From Phragmites australis (taxonomy: Eukaryota > Streptophyta > Magnoliopsida > Poales > Poaceae), in the NCBI RefSeq assembly GCF_958298935.1, contig NC_084933.1, forward strand, positions 9,159,001 to 9,223,000: DNA of 64,000 bases. The letters run 5' to 3'. The stretch's first letter is position 1, and every line of letters begins with the position of its first letter. The notes below the pieces were generated by a model, which saw only the letters and a list, made by a program, of their open reading frames with translations, was not told the origin of the DNA and searched no databases. Below, piece by piece: positions 35,068 to 46,659 of the stretch. The position numbers and the translations under genes were made by a program.

Positions 35068-36150
35068 TGTTAGTGCAAAACCACAAAAACAGCAAAGCAA
35101 TAAAATCACAAGAATATGCCCTATGAACTACTCGAATGTTATTATGTCAATTCTCTCACTCTCAACCTGTTCAACTAAGCTCTTACCTGTTTTTACCAGC
35201 TAAACAGGAGGTGATAGCAACTGAAAAGATATGAACAACCTCCAGCGAATGGTTGTATCGATGCTGCAGTTGCAAGTTCTTGTGAAGTAGTAGTTGTATT
35301 TGTGCAGCTCTAGGCAGGCTGAAAGTGTAGCAAGGACAAATTAGTACCACGTAAGTCAAAAACAAGTTGAATAATCATTCAACGGTGGTACTGTGCTGGG
35401 CCTAGGCTGGACCGTACTAGAGAGATGAGCCTAGGCACAAACAAAGTCACCCGTCAGAACCGAAGTAGAAAACACAAGCACAAGCTCCTGAATGGTTTTT
35501 TCCTTCTTCTTGGTCTTTTCATTTTTTCCTTTTTTTTGCAAGAGCTCGAAATCCTTTACTAAGGTAAAAAGAACTCCCAAACAAACAACTCAAAGCACAA
35601 ACTTATGTTTTTTACCAGGAGTACACTTCTACTCTTTTTTTTTTTACAAAGACTCGGACTTGCAAAGATTTCACACTTGCGGATTACAACTCAGACTCAA
35701 CTCAGAAGGTAACTAGGACTAGAATAGAAAGAACAACTCGGACTCGAGGTGAGAAATGAGTAGGAACCGTAATTCGAGTAGATGATGTAAATAAACATGG
35801 TGACAGTTCTGGTGGTGAGGATTGCAACAGCGACGGTTCTGGTGGTGGTGGTGGTGAGGATTGCAGCTGCGACGGTTCTGGTGGTGGTGGTTGTGTTGGC
35901 ATAGGTGTTGATGGTTGCAGTGGCGACACAAATGTGATTAGAACTCGAAACTCTAAAGGACTAGATTCTAAGACCAGGAACTGGACAAGATGATGCAACC
36001 GAAAACTCAACAAGCCTCAATGACGCCAAACTAGTAAAAGACACAGCGTGTTTTGGAACACGGAAAAAACTAATCTACTATTTTTTTTTTTAGTTTTTGT
36101 GGACTATAGGTAAAGCAAAAATAAAACTAGAAGTCTCTCACCGATCAACC
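35068..36150 (-). other. element B (middle unit) untranslated leader
   Basis: About 1.1 kb, near-identical in layout to 28571-29699, with poly-T tracts (35525, 35633, 36080) and a CAC/GGT-rich patch near 35815-35905. No coding domain. Confidence 0.7.
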
Positions 36151-36165
36151 TAAAATCTGATACAA
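36151..36165 (-). other. element B (middle unit) primer binding site, degenerate
   Basis: Minus strand TTGTATCAGATTTTAGG two bases after the LTR end. One base differs from TGGTATCAG. Confidence 0.7.
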
Positions 36166-36167
36166 CT

Positions 36168-36723
36168 TGATAGGTGTGCTGGTCGTGATGTGGATTTAGG
36201 TGGAATAGACATTGGCGATCCAAATACAACAGCCTAGGAACGTCGCGCCTTAGCGATAGATACAAGAACTCCAGAAGTTGTTCGCGATCTTTCGGAGCAC
36301 GATCAACCTAACCACGAGGGTATTTGTTCCTGTAGGCAATCGAAGAATGAGCAAGAACAAGATGAACACATATAGATGAAAAGCACAATCTGAAAACAGA
36401 AGTGGCGGGGTTCCGAAAACCAGTAATCGGGTGATCTAGCCGACACGCGTGTTTACAATGCGAAATAGCAAAAGCTAGATCTATTCTATCAAAACCCAAA
36501 CCCTAGAAGAGGGTGTGGCTGTCTATTTATGAGATAGAAGAGGAGAGGTTTCAGCCAAAACAACAGGAAGCCGAACTGGATTCTAACGCAAGGCCCAAGT
36601 TTGATTCGGATTAGAAAACAGACGCGGCTCTCTTTGATGATTCCGGACGGCTCAAGAGGAATATCATCAAGATTGCGAGATCCATCTGAATGTAGATGAA
36701 ATTATCTTTCCATCAAGTACTCA
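36168..36723 (-). mobile_element. element B, LTR between middle and right units
   Basis: Begins TGATAGGTGTGCTGGTCG and ends AAGTACTCA, 556 bp. It is slightly shorter than 29717-30306 because of small deletions near the start. A primer site lies on its lower side and a pol tail on its upper side, so it too is an internal LTR. TATA-like CATAAATAGAC lies at 36524-36532 on the minus strand. Confidence 0.9.
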
Positions 36724-37044
36724 TGAGCCCCGAGAATCCTCTGTAATCAACAATTATGGCATTTATCAGTTGCCGCTATCATGAGGGCCGAATCCGAATT
36801 GAACTCGCCTCCACTTATATACTTGGACTTGTGTGGTTCTTCTCCCTGGTTCCTAAGGACAATATAATCATCACAATAGTTAAATAGTAATCCATTCCTG
36901 TAAGCATTTGTGGGCAGCTTTAGGAATAAATTCACCTGATGATTAAGTTGGCGTGCTCGTGCTCGCATTAGTGGCCCTTCTACCACATATTCCACGTTCT
37001 ATGTAGTAGGAGGAATGTGTGTATCCGTGGAAAGTATTTCCTCA
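36724..37044 (-). pseudogene. element B (right unit) pol tail, cut by satellite
   Basis: Minus strand EGPLMRARARQLNHQVNLFL and FNYCDDYIVLRNQGEEPHK, ending in a TGA at 36747-36749. Homology to 30307-30625 stops at TTTCCTCA (37044), where satellite block 3 begins. Confidence 0.85.
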
Positions 37045-39756
37045 CACTACAACACCTAGGAGGACCATCCAGTGCATTCTGAGCGCATTTTGCCATTGCC
37101 ATTACTTTCATGAAATCCATCTATTCTGGCCTCATTTTTGGTTCCATTTCAAATGAAGTTTTAATATCAGAGCAAAATCAACCGGAACAAGCTCCAACAT
37201 GAGTAATGAAACCTGGGAGGACCATCCAATGAATTCTTTGCGCGTTTTGCTCAGATCATAATTTTTGTGAAATCCACTCATTTTGAATATATTATCGGTC
37301 CTGTTTTGAATGAAATTAACACCGGAGCGAAATCAATTGTAACAAGCTTCAACATAACCAATGACACTTGGGTGGACCATCTGGTGTATTCTTGGCATAT
37401 TTCGCTCCAGTTGTAACTTTCATGAAATCCACCCATTTTGGACCTGTTTTTGGTCCCGTTTTGAATGAAATTAAATACCGGAGTGAAATGAACTGGAACA
37501 AGCTGCAACATGACCTACAACACCTGGGAGCCTGGGAGGACCATATGCTGCGGTCTCGTTGTGTTTTGCCACTGCCATTACTTTTGTGAAATCTAGCCGT
37601 CCTGGCCAAGTTTTTGATCCTATTTCGAATGAAATTAAAACCAAACTGAAACCAACCAGAAAAAACTCCAACATCACCTATGACACCTAGGAGGACAATC
37701 TGTTGCAGTCCTGGCACATTTTGAGCAAAATTAATATCGGAGCGTGACAAACCGGAACAAACTCTGATGAGAATTACGACAGCTGGCAGAACCATTCGTT
37801 GCATTCTGGCCGCATTTCGCTCCAATCATAACTTTCATGAAATCCACCCATTTCGGACCCGTTTTAAGTCCTATTTCAAATGAAATCAACACTGCAGTGA
37901 AATAAACTGTAACTACCTTCAACATGACCACGACACCTGGGAGGACCATTCGTTGGATTTTGGGCATGTTTTGCTGCATTAATAACTTTCTTGAAATCCA
38001 CTCGTTTTCGGTCTCGTTTCGAATGAAATTCACACACGAGCGGAATGTACTCGAACAAGCTCCAACATAACCAATGACATTTGGGAGGACAATCCGGTGC
38101 GTGCTCGGCGCGTTTCGCCACTGTCATAACTTTCGTGAAATCCACCCGTTCTGGCCTCGTTTTCAGTCCTGTTTTGAACTAAATTAATATCATAGAAAAA
38201 TCAACCGGAACAATCTCCAACTTGACCTACGACACCAAAGAGGACCATTCATTGCATTCTTGGCATGTTTTGCTCTGAGCAAAAATTTCGTGAAATCCAC
38301 CCGTTCTAGATCCGTTTTTTATTCCCGTTTTGAATGAAATTAGTTCAGGGACGAAATCAACTTGATTGGTGCGTTGTGGGCATATTTCGCTCCAGTCATA
38401 AGTTGCGTCAAATCCACCCGTTTTGAACCTATTTTCGGTTCCGTTTCAAATGAAATTAAACACAGGAAAGAAATTTACTGGAACAAGCGGCAACATTACC
38501 TACAACACCTGACAGGTCCATCTATTGCATTCTGGGCGCGTTCTAGTCCAATCATAACTTTCATAAAATCCACGTGTTCTGGCCTCTTTTTGTCCCATTT
38601 TGAACGAACTTAACAACGGAGCGAAATCAACTGGAACCAGCTTCAACATGACCAACAACACCAGGGAGAACCATCCAGTGCATTTTGGGCATATTTCACT
38701 TCGGTCAGAACTTTTGTGAAATCCACCTGGTTTGGACCCATTTTTAGTCCCGTTACGAATGAAATGAAACACAGAGTGAATGAACCAGAAGAAGCTCCAA
38801 CATGACAAATGATGTCAGGGAGGACCATCCGATGCGTTCTAGACCCGTTTCTCCACTGTCATTACTTTCGTGAAATCAACCTGTTCTACCCAAGGCTTCG
38901 ATCCTATTTCGAACCGAATAAACACCAGAGCTAAATCAATCAGAAAAAGCTCCAAAACAACTTACGACACTGGGAAGGACCATCTGTTGTGTTCTCCGCG
39001 TGTTTGGCCATTGCCATAACTTCCATGAAATCCACCTGTTATGGACTCATTTTCAGTCCTGCTTTGAACAAAATTAATATTAGAGCAAAATCTACCGGAA
39101 CAAGCTCCAACATGACCTACGACACCTGGGTGGACCATCCGTTGATTTCTTTGCACATTTCGTTCTGATCATAACTTCCATGAAATTCACTTGTCCTGGA
39201 CCCATTTTTAGTCCCGTTTTGAGCAAAATTAATACCAGTGAAATCAACTGTAACAAGCTCCAACGTGACCAACAACACCTAGGAGGGCCATTCAGCGGAT
39301 CTTCAGCATGTTTCACTATGGTAATAACTTACATGAAATCCACTTGTTTTCGGTCTCGTCTTGAATTAAATTAACACTTGAGCGGAATGAATCCAAACAA
39401 GCTGCATCATGACCAATGACATATGGGAGGACCATTCGATGCGTTCTGGGCATGTTTTGCAACTGTCATAACTTCCGTGAAATCCGCCCGTTTTGGCCTC
39501 ATTTTTAGTCCTGTTTTGAACAAAATTAATATCAGAGTAAAATCAATGGAACAAGCTCCAACATGACTGACAACACAAGAGAGGACTATCCGTTGCATTC
39601 TTGGCATGTTTCACTGAGATCATAACTTTCGTGAAATCTACACGTTCTGGATCCATTTTCGGTTTCGTTTCGAATGAAATTAACACCAGAGTGAAATCAA
39701 TTGGAATTAGCTTCAACATGACCATTGACACCTAGGAATTCGATGAAATCCATCCA
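37045..39756. repeat. 155-bp satellite, block 3 (about 17 monomers)
   Basis: Same family as blocks 1 and 2. It begins mid-monomer at CACTACAACACCTAGG. The first GTGAAATCC-type landmark is at 37109. Near the right end one monomer is internally deleted (CCTAGGAATTCGATGAAATCC). It ends at CATCCA before the LTR of element I. Confidence 0.92.
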
Positions 39757-40480
39757 TGGTTACTACTCCGTGGTCACTAATTGTGCCAAAACAGGTTGAC
39801 CTCTCCAAGAAGGCTTTCCCTGCAAGCGAATCGAGAACACAAGAAACAGCAGCTAGATGCAATCTAAATATTACTAATTACCAAAGAAAACTCAAAGTTG
39901 GGGTTCCACAAACCGATATACGGTAAAACTGTCTAAAAATATAATAATCTAAGAAAAACCCAAACCTAAACTATGACGGCTACTATATATATGGGAAATG
40001 TGAGGAGGTCTACCTAGGGTTGTGAGGCTGTGGGAAGAGGCGTACATAATATAGACTCCAACCTCAACATGCTTACAAGTCCCGACAAGGCCCACAACAA
40101 TGACATAATACCTTATTTCATCGACTCTGATTAATCTATAAGGAATCTAAGGGTGAGACTAGATCCATTGAAAATGTCTCATTATAAGCTTTCCAGTAAG
40201 TCCAAGAATGCATCAATTGACTTCGTATGTGAAAGTTATGCCTGTTATATTGACAGCCTATCCTGAAACTCCGAACTGAATTTAGATTCTGACTCTCAAC
40301 TTTGAGTCCGAGTAGACTTTGTCCTCGAGAGGTGACGTCTAGATGAAGTTGTGATGCTTCTCCAATGTTCCTAAGCAACAAAACATCATAAGAAATTAGT
40401 AGTGTTCCATTCTTTACCAGGAAAACATGAACAACAAGAAACGAGTTCACCTTATGTGTATCTCAAGGAGTGATGCCCTC
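39757..40480 (-). mobile_element. element I: LTR and pol tail
   Basis: It starts TGGTTACTACTCC. CCTGCAAGCGAATCGAGAAC near 39820 resembles the shared LTR block. The minus-strand frame at 40450-40136 reads NSFLVVHVFLVKNGTLLISY and LLLRNIGEASQLHL, akin to the B tail VNLFL...LLFNY...RNQGEE. Upstream, SDEGITP is followed by a TGA. No primer site lies at 39756, so it is probably a 3' LTR. The LTR/internal boundary is not resolved. Confidence 0.55.
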
Positions 40481-41756
40481 ATCACTAGGCTTGTCCCATT
40501 TCATGCTTGTTATTTTACTGTTTACTTGAAAAGATCACTCCATCAACTAGTCCTTAGACTCAAGCAAGACTACCACATCCCAACCTTACACCCTGTACCG
40601 GTCTCTTCAACCACTTGCTCAAATCCCTATACCATATTGCTACAAAAATTATACCTCCCAACTTTTATCATTGCTGCATAGGACCATTATCATATTCATT
40701 GAACCATTATCCTGATCACCATACTAAAGCAAGGCTAAGTGTCATCCACCCTTCCACAACTCAAAACCAAACCATGGTGACAAGGATGATAAGAAAAACT
40801 AGGGTAAAGCCTAACTCTTGGGATTCCCAACAAAATTATTATCATCTTGTTTGTAAAACAAAAGCATTTGACAACTGGGATCGATATGTTCAAGAACACA
40901 ACTTGTCTCAACTGTACATAGTTGGATCATCAATGTCTTGGTTTTGAAGTGCTTCTAGCTCCTATAGAACATTAGTGTCTACTCATAAATATAAGCAAAA
41001 AGGCAACACATCAACACCAAGATCCAAAACAAATTAAATATCACACAACAAACATCATTAAACACAAGTTCACGCTTTTCCAAACATTCTGGCAAAAGAA
41101 TGGTTCAAAATGAAGCTACAATCAACAATTTATGGCTTCCAAAATTCATCTACAAATGAAATTAACTACGAATGAAATCATATGATAAGGAATTTTTCTA
41201 GAATTTTCCAAAGTCGTCTATGATTTCTGGGATTTTTTAGGATTGTTCTGGAAGTTTCTTGCAATTATTAGAATTATAAAACTATGTAAAAAAATTAAAA
41301 ATAATAAAATAACATTATAAGACTGTTATTAAACATTATTAGAATTATTTTCTAATTTATTTCTATTTTTTAGAATTATTTTTATTCTAAAAATCATTTA
41401 TTGCGCAATATATATCATACATGATGTCAGCAAATAGAAACATTTCAAAAAGAAAAACAAAATGATGACTAGTCTGACACATCGGCATTGACTCGGCTGA
41501 CACCTCAGCCTTAATGCTGATGTGGCACTAATGTGGCCGGTGAGGTGGCAGTGACAAAACGGTCGACCAGGATGCTGACTAGGATGGCCATGTAGGCTTG
41601 ACCATCTAAGGTGGCACCACCATGCAGGTGAAAACACTGACTTAGCTCATTGACACGGACCGACTAACTGGGCAGGACCTATTTAAATCTAATGCGTCCA
41701 TCTACCATTGGGCAGTCCAGAATGCATCAAACCGAAATGGTATCCGTCTTAGAATT
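40481..41756. other. unassigned sequence
   Basis: No recognisable coding domain. 41160-41400 is very AT-rich with short ATTATT runs. 41460-41660 is richer in GC and contains TGACACATCGGC- and GCTGACACCTCAG-like repeats. Probably decayed transposon sequence. Confidence 0.3.
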
Positions 41757-42302
41757 TTGGCTGCTTGGGTTGGATCAGACGAGAGGCTTGTCGACCTCGT
41801 TTCCGATGTGATTAGTAGTGGCGGCAGCTTGGACATGGCGGCGCTTTGCTGGATGTTGGTAGAAACAACACTAGAAGCTATGGAACACAATGACGAGTTG
41901 CATAACATAGAGAGGAGAGCACGACGAACTCATCTCGTACAAAGGTTGACATCCACGATTTGGATTTGTGTTGGTCAGCATGTAGGGCTCGAGGTCGATC
42001 TCAGGTTTCACTCAGGCTCGATGGAAAATGGCACGAGCCACATGCTTTGGCTCGGGCATGACTTTTTCACGCAATCGCTGTTGTTGTCGGTGTGCCGGAC
42101 TGGAGTAGAGAAGGGAGGGGCGAAAGGTAGAAGAAGAAAGGGAGGATGGGGAGGGAGAGGGAGAGCAGGACTACTTGGCTGTCAGGTTGGAAAAGGAAAG
42201 AGAGGAGAGAAGGGGAGGTGGGCTGTATTAGGTTATGGCCAGCCTGGTTGTTTTTATTCTTTTCTTTTATCCTTTTCTATTGCTTTTCTCAAATATTCTT
42301 GA
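41757..42302 (+). other. unrecognised open frame, doubtful gene
   Basis: The frame is open for 181 codons but begins with TTG. The first ATG in frame (MAALCWML) is at about 41836. Its C-terminal half is Gly/Arg/Lys-rich because the DNA is a GGAGAGGG-type purine stretch (42105-42220). I recognise no domain. A minus-strand frame (41908-41702) overlaps it. I would not call this a gene without transcript data. Confidence 0.2.
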
Positions 42303-43384
42303 TGTATATACATACATATATGGTATGTATACTCATTAATTATGTAGACAAACATATAGCACACACATAGCATTCAAGCAATTTCCAAGCAAAAAAATTT
42401 ATTTATAAGCATATACTTATATATATACTGATAAAAGAGAAATAAATAGCCTTTATATATATATGTTTATACACTTATATACATACCCATATATGTATGT
42501 ACATAAGCATGTATATAGATGTATATACTTACATCTTATTTAGTGTTGGAAAAGTTTCTATTTTCTTTGTAAAATAGTCTTTATTACTTGTGGGTTTAAG
42601 ATTTGGGCCATCACAATGTTAAACTTAATTAACTTTCTAATTAGGATTAAGCTTTTCTTAAGCTTAATTAACTCAGGAAATTATTAAATGTTTAACAATA
42701 ATTCCAATTAATACTCTAGTTGAGCTCTAATTCTGTACAAATAACAATTTTTAATTGTAGGGCACATAGAGATGACCTACTTTTCATTTGTGGCTAGATT
42801 TATTTGCTCGATTGCTCTAGTTTTGAAAGTATGTGATTATACCATGATGACCTAGATCTCCATTTTTCTAGTAGTGATTTAAGAAAAAGAATGTTAAAAT
42901 CACCTCTAAATAGATTAAAACATAGCTACAAATTTCTACTATTGAATTAGTAAAAAAGATTAAAATCACCTCTAAATATATCAAGGACATGTATTAAGTA
43001 AGAATATGCTTTATTTTGTATTACATAAAAAGTTTACAGCTATAATTTATGCTTTAATTAGTTAAAAAAAGCTATTGTATGATGCTTATAGATCTAATTC
43101 GTACTTACTGAGGATATACCTTAATTTCTATTAAGTAAAAAGCTCTAATTTTTTATAAACATATACATTGCCTTAAGTAACGAAGACGTACTACACAAAT
43201 TATAAACTTAATATAAAATAACTTACCTAATATTAAATAAATTACAAACCTAAATATACAATAAATAAGTTCCTGCAAAAAAATAATGATTAAGTACTAC
43301 AAAAATTATAGATCTAACATAAACCGTAATATTAGATAAAGTACAGACCTAAATATACACAAAATGTTTTGTTAAAAAGTAAAA
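42303..43384. other. AT-rich sequence with TATA/CATA tracts
   Basis: TATATACATACATATATGG-like tracts at 42300-42540 and otherwise AT-rich sequence. No coding signal, LTR end or terminal inverted repeat seen. Confidence 0.5.
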
Positions 43385-43515
43385 CAATATTGGTGCCGGT
43401 TATAGGGAAATCCGGCAGTAATAGCCCCAATATCAGTGCCAGCTTAATTTTACAACCGGCAATAATAGTCCAAGTATCAGTGCCAGCTGTGGTCTAGAAG
43501 CGGCACTGATACTCT
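43385..43515. mobile_element. CACTA-like subterminal repeats
   Basis: Repeated forms of TATCAGTGCCAGC, ACCGGCAATAATAG and GCGGCACTGATACT in both orientations within 130 bp. Such short alternating motifs are typical of CACTA (En/Spm) subterminal regions in grasses. No CACTAC terminus is visible, so the element is partial or its end is lost. Confidence 0.55.
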
Positions 43516-43592
43516 GTCCCTATATAAGCCAGATTTAGCCGCAACATATCCATTCCTCCTTTGCGCTCCAGCCGTTTCTCGCTGTCTCCCTA

Positions 43593-43934
43593 ATGCCTTT
43601 GTTCCCGAAGCCCTCTCATCCCCATCCTCGTCCACATCACCGTTGCCACCTCCGTGTTGTCCCTGTCCCTATCACCGATGCCGCCTCCCCACCATCCCCG
43701 TCCCTATCGCCAATGTTGCCTCCCCGCCATCCCCGTCCACATCACCAATGCTGCCTCCTCGCTGTCCCTGTCCCCATCACTGACGCCACCTCCCTATCGT
43801 CCCCTTCCCCATCGTTGACGCCGCCTCCCCACCATCCCCGTCCCTATCTCAACGACAGCTTCACCGGTAGCTTCATCTTGACTAGCCATCTCACCCTCTT
43901 CTTGGAGTGGGACACCGTCATCATCGGCGCCTAG
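43593..43934 (+). other. Pro/His-rich frame over a 35-bp minisatellite
   Basis: A 113-codon frame (MPLFPKPSHPHPRPHH start). Its bulk is a tandem repeat of 35 bp, unit like CCCGTCCCTATCACCGATGC plus CGCCTCCCCACCAT. The ATC(A/G)CC landmark falls at 43636, 43671, 43706, 43741, 43776, 43811 and 43846. Since 35 is not a multiple of three, each copy shifts frame and only every third copy encodes the same peptide. A TATATAAG box lies upstream at about 43522. No domain is seen, and translation is doubtful. Confidence 0.5.
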
Positions 43935-43982
43935 GTTGTCCACCGCATTCTGCATCTGATCAGCATGGGAATTTTGTAATGC

Positions 43983-45291
43983 TATTGTTTGGATGGATTG
44001 GACTTATATTTCATAGATTAGTATGAGTCATCTACTATTTTGGTTTCACCTCAGCAGGTGTTTATCATGTTGGTTTGGCCATCAATTCACCTACTTTATG
44101 GAGATTAGAGGTGCACATAGGCTGAATAGTGGGGTATTGTTGCATGAATGCTGGTTTACCTACCACTTTCGGTTGCATTTGCATTGAGGAGTTCCAAGTG
44201 ACTCAGCATAGTTCTAGTGGCCAGCTCATGTGTTTGTTTGGATATAGTTAGTGGATGGTGTCCAAATGAAGTGATTTAAACATGTTTCTAGCCTTCTTGG
44301 TAAGTGTCCTATGCTATGGTTTTACCTGGAAAATATTTTCCTTGCGAGTAAGATGTTTTGCTCTTGCTCATATTCAAGAAATACTACGTAATTCCTATTC
44401 TCTTGGAACTTTGCTATTGCAGTAAGCACTAGAGTAGTAATATGCGACTTTCTAGTTATTCCTTTTGTTTTTGGTAATAGACATGAGTACTGGATGTGAC
44501 ATGTAGCTATCGATGTGAGGGCACTAGCTAAGGGAAGAAAAATCATATTTGCATTGTTTTGAAGTCAAGCTTCTTTCTGTAATCTTACCTCAATTGGTTT
44601 TTGTACTACTAGGCTGATTGGGATTGTTTGTCTATAATATATAGTATTGTTTGGATGGATTGGACTCATATTTCATAGATCAGTATGAGTCATTTACTAT
44701 TTTGGTTTCACATCAGCAGGTGTTTATCATGTTGGTTTGGCCATCAATTCACCTACTTCATGGAGATTAGAGGTGCACATAGGCTGAATAGTGGGGTATT
44801 GTTGCATGAATGCTGGTTTACCTACCACTTTTGGTTGCATTTGCATTGAGGAGTTGCAAGTGACTCAGCATAGTTCTAGTGGCCAGCTCATGTGTTTGTT
44901 TGGATATAGTTGGTGGATGGTGTCCAAATGAAGTGATTTTAACATGTTTCTAGCCTTCTTGGTAAGTGTCGTATGCTATGGTTTTACCTGGAAAATATTT
45001 TCCTTGCGAGTAAGATGTTTTGCTCTTGCGCATATTCAAAAAATACTACATAATTCCTATTCTTTAGGGACTTGAAAATAGTAATATGCAACTCTCTAGT
45101 TATTCCTTTTGTCTTTGGTAATAGACATGAGTACTAGATGTGACATGTAGCTATCGATGTAAGGGCACTAGCTAAGGGAAGACAAATCATATTTGCATTG
45201 TTTTGAAGTCAAGCTTCTTTCTGTAATCTTACCTCAATTTGTTTTTGTACTACTAGGCTGATTGGGATTGTTTGTCTATAATATATAGTAG
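43983..45291. repeat. tandem duplication, 661-bp unit
   Basis: TATTGTTTGGATGGATTGGA starts both copies, at 43983 and 44644. Both end with GTCTATAATATATAGTA. The copies are nearly identical. The main difference is near 44400 against 45062, where copy 2 has lost about 14 bp. No coding domain was found. Confidence 0.9.
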
Positions 45292-45484
45292 TTTCTTTAT
45301 GCATGGTGAGGCATGTTTAGTTTGTATCAGTGCATTCTTATGAAATTTACAATGTTGGGTATGAGAGATAGTACTCTGCGATCTTAAAATGCGATGTAAA
45401 TAGCTAAATAGTTAAACGCGAACACATCTTTATATTTACTAATATGGAGACAAATCATTGATTGTAAATATAATACTAACAATC

Positions 45485-45754
45485 CAAATTTACTTACTTG
45501 TCCGACTTATAATGCTTTACATTTTTGGAAAGGTGTTATGTGGGCAGCCCAAGCTGTAATGGTTAGGTATAGTTGGCATATAGGTAATGGCAGGAAAGTA
45601 AGGTTTTGGGATGACAATTGGATAGGTGCTACTAGTCTAGCTATAGTTTTGTTCAATGAGAAAACTAGATCAATAGCTGATGTGTGTAATGGTAGTACTT
45701 TAAAATGTACTTTCAGGAGATGTCTTACTGGTAGTCTTATGGGCTTCTGGATGG
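45485..45754 (+). pseudogene. LINE-type reverse transcriptase C-terminal fragment
   Basis: The plus-strand frame from about 45538 reads VMVRYSWHIGNGRKVRFWDD, followed by NWIGATSLAI and TFRRCLTGSLMGFW. GNGRKVRFW-D-W is the conserved segment before the zinc-binding region in plant non-LTR (LINE) reverse transcriptases. The rest of the LINE is missing. The fragment ends exactly where the H1 LTR begins, so H1 appears to have inserted into it. Confidence 0.7.
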
Positions 45755-46641
45755 TGTGACTCCACTTTGACAGCGGTGAAACCTTAGCGAGCTTATTCTT
45801 GTTGGGAGGATGCTTTGTAACAACCTTATAGTGATCTCTGGATGACACACCACTGACGTGTTTTAAGTGTTTGCGCAACACGGCAACAACGAAATCATGA
45901 CTTGTGGGGAAAGCTGGATAACCTCTGCAGAGTGTACAATCTAATATATCAGCCGTGCTCACGGTCATGAGAGACTTGAATCCTCACATGATTAGTTGGC
46001 TTGGTTTAGTTGATTTGGTTGGTTACCTGTGAAGGGTAAATGTCAATGGATGGTTCTTGGTTACATGTGATGGGGGTATCAAGTTGGTTGGTTTGTGAAC
46101 CTGATGTGGATTTCAGGTAGTTGGAAAACAGGTGGAGATATTCCTAGGAGTTGGAAGTCTAGTGATGAATCACATAGTTAAATAGGATGCTTTTATAACC
46201 CTTTTACGATAGCATAGTTGGTATTTATGAAATTTACCTGTTATAGCCTATTTCTTTAATCAAGCTTGCATGTCATATATTTCCCACACTTGCGGAGTAC
46301 AATATGTACTCATACTTAATATTTCCATCCAAATGTGCATCAAACCGCTGCTCAGACAATGGAGACATTAAAGGAGAGCCAGCTTCTACATCGATGAGGA
46401 CGAAGATTTCTAGGCTGGTGGTTCCCCCGGTCAAATTGCCCGTGGATGATGGGAGCTTCGATGTGTTTAGTTTGTGTGATTTAGTTAAAGACTTTGAGAT
46501 CTATCTATTTTGTTTAAGTTAAACGTTGTAATAATAGCATTGTGTGTAATACACTGATGAAATCGCTGTATGTATGAAACTTGATCCTAGCATACATGTG
46601 GTTTGCATCTGGTTTTGCCCCTTTATAAAACGGGTGTGACA
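45755..46641 (-). mobile_element. element H1, 3' LTR (Del/Tekay-like)
   Basis: On the minus strand it starts TGTCACACCCGTTTTATAAA at 46641, and GTCACA at 45755 is a plausible end. TGTCACACCC(G)TTTT with AACCAGATGC is the usual start of Del/Tekay-type grass LTRs. The segment CACTCTGCAGAGGTTATCCAG with CTTTCCCC is shared with 59775-60560 in the same relative orientation. The left end is less certain than the right. Confidence 0.65.
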
Positions 46642-46659
46642 AATCTTCAATGAGATAGT

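Noticed and set aside
16143..39756. Identification of the satellite as CentO or CentC
   Set aside because: Period fits, but the sequence as I recall those consensus repeats does not. A database search is required to name it.
41757..42302. Host protein-coding gene of 181 codons
   Set aside because: TTG start, no domain, purine-rich C-terminal half and an overlapping ORF on the other strand. Listed only as an unrecognised frame.
45507..45968. A 153-codon minus-strand ORF
   Set aside because: It lies mostly in the H1 LTR and partly in the LINE fragment. No domain.
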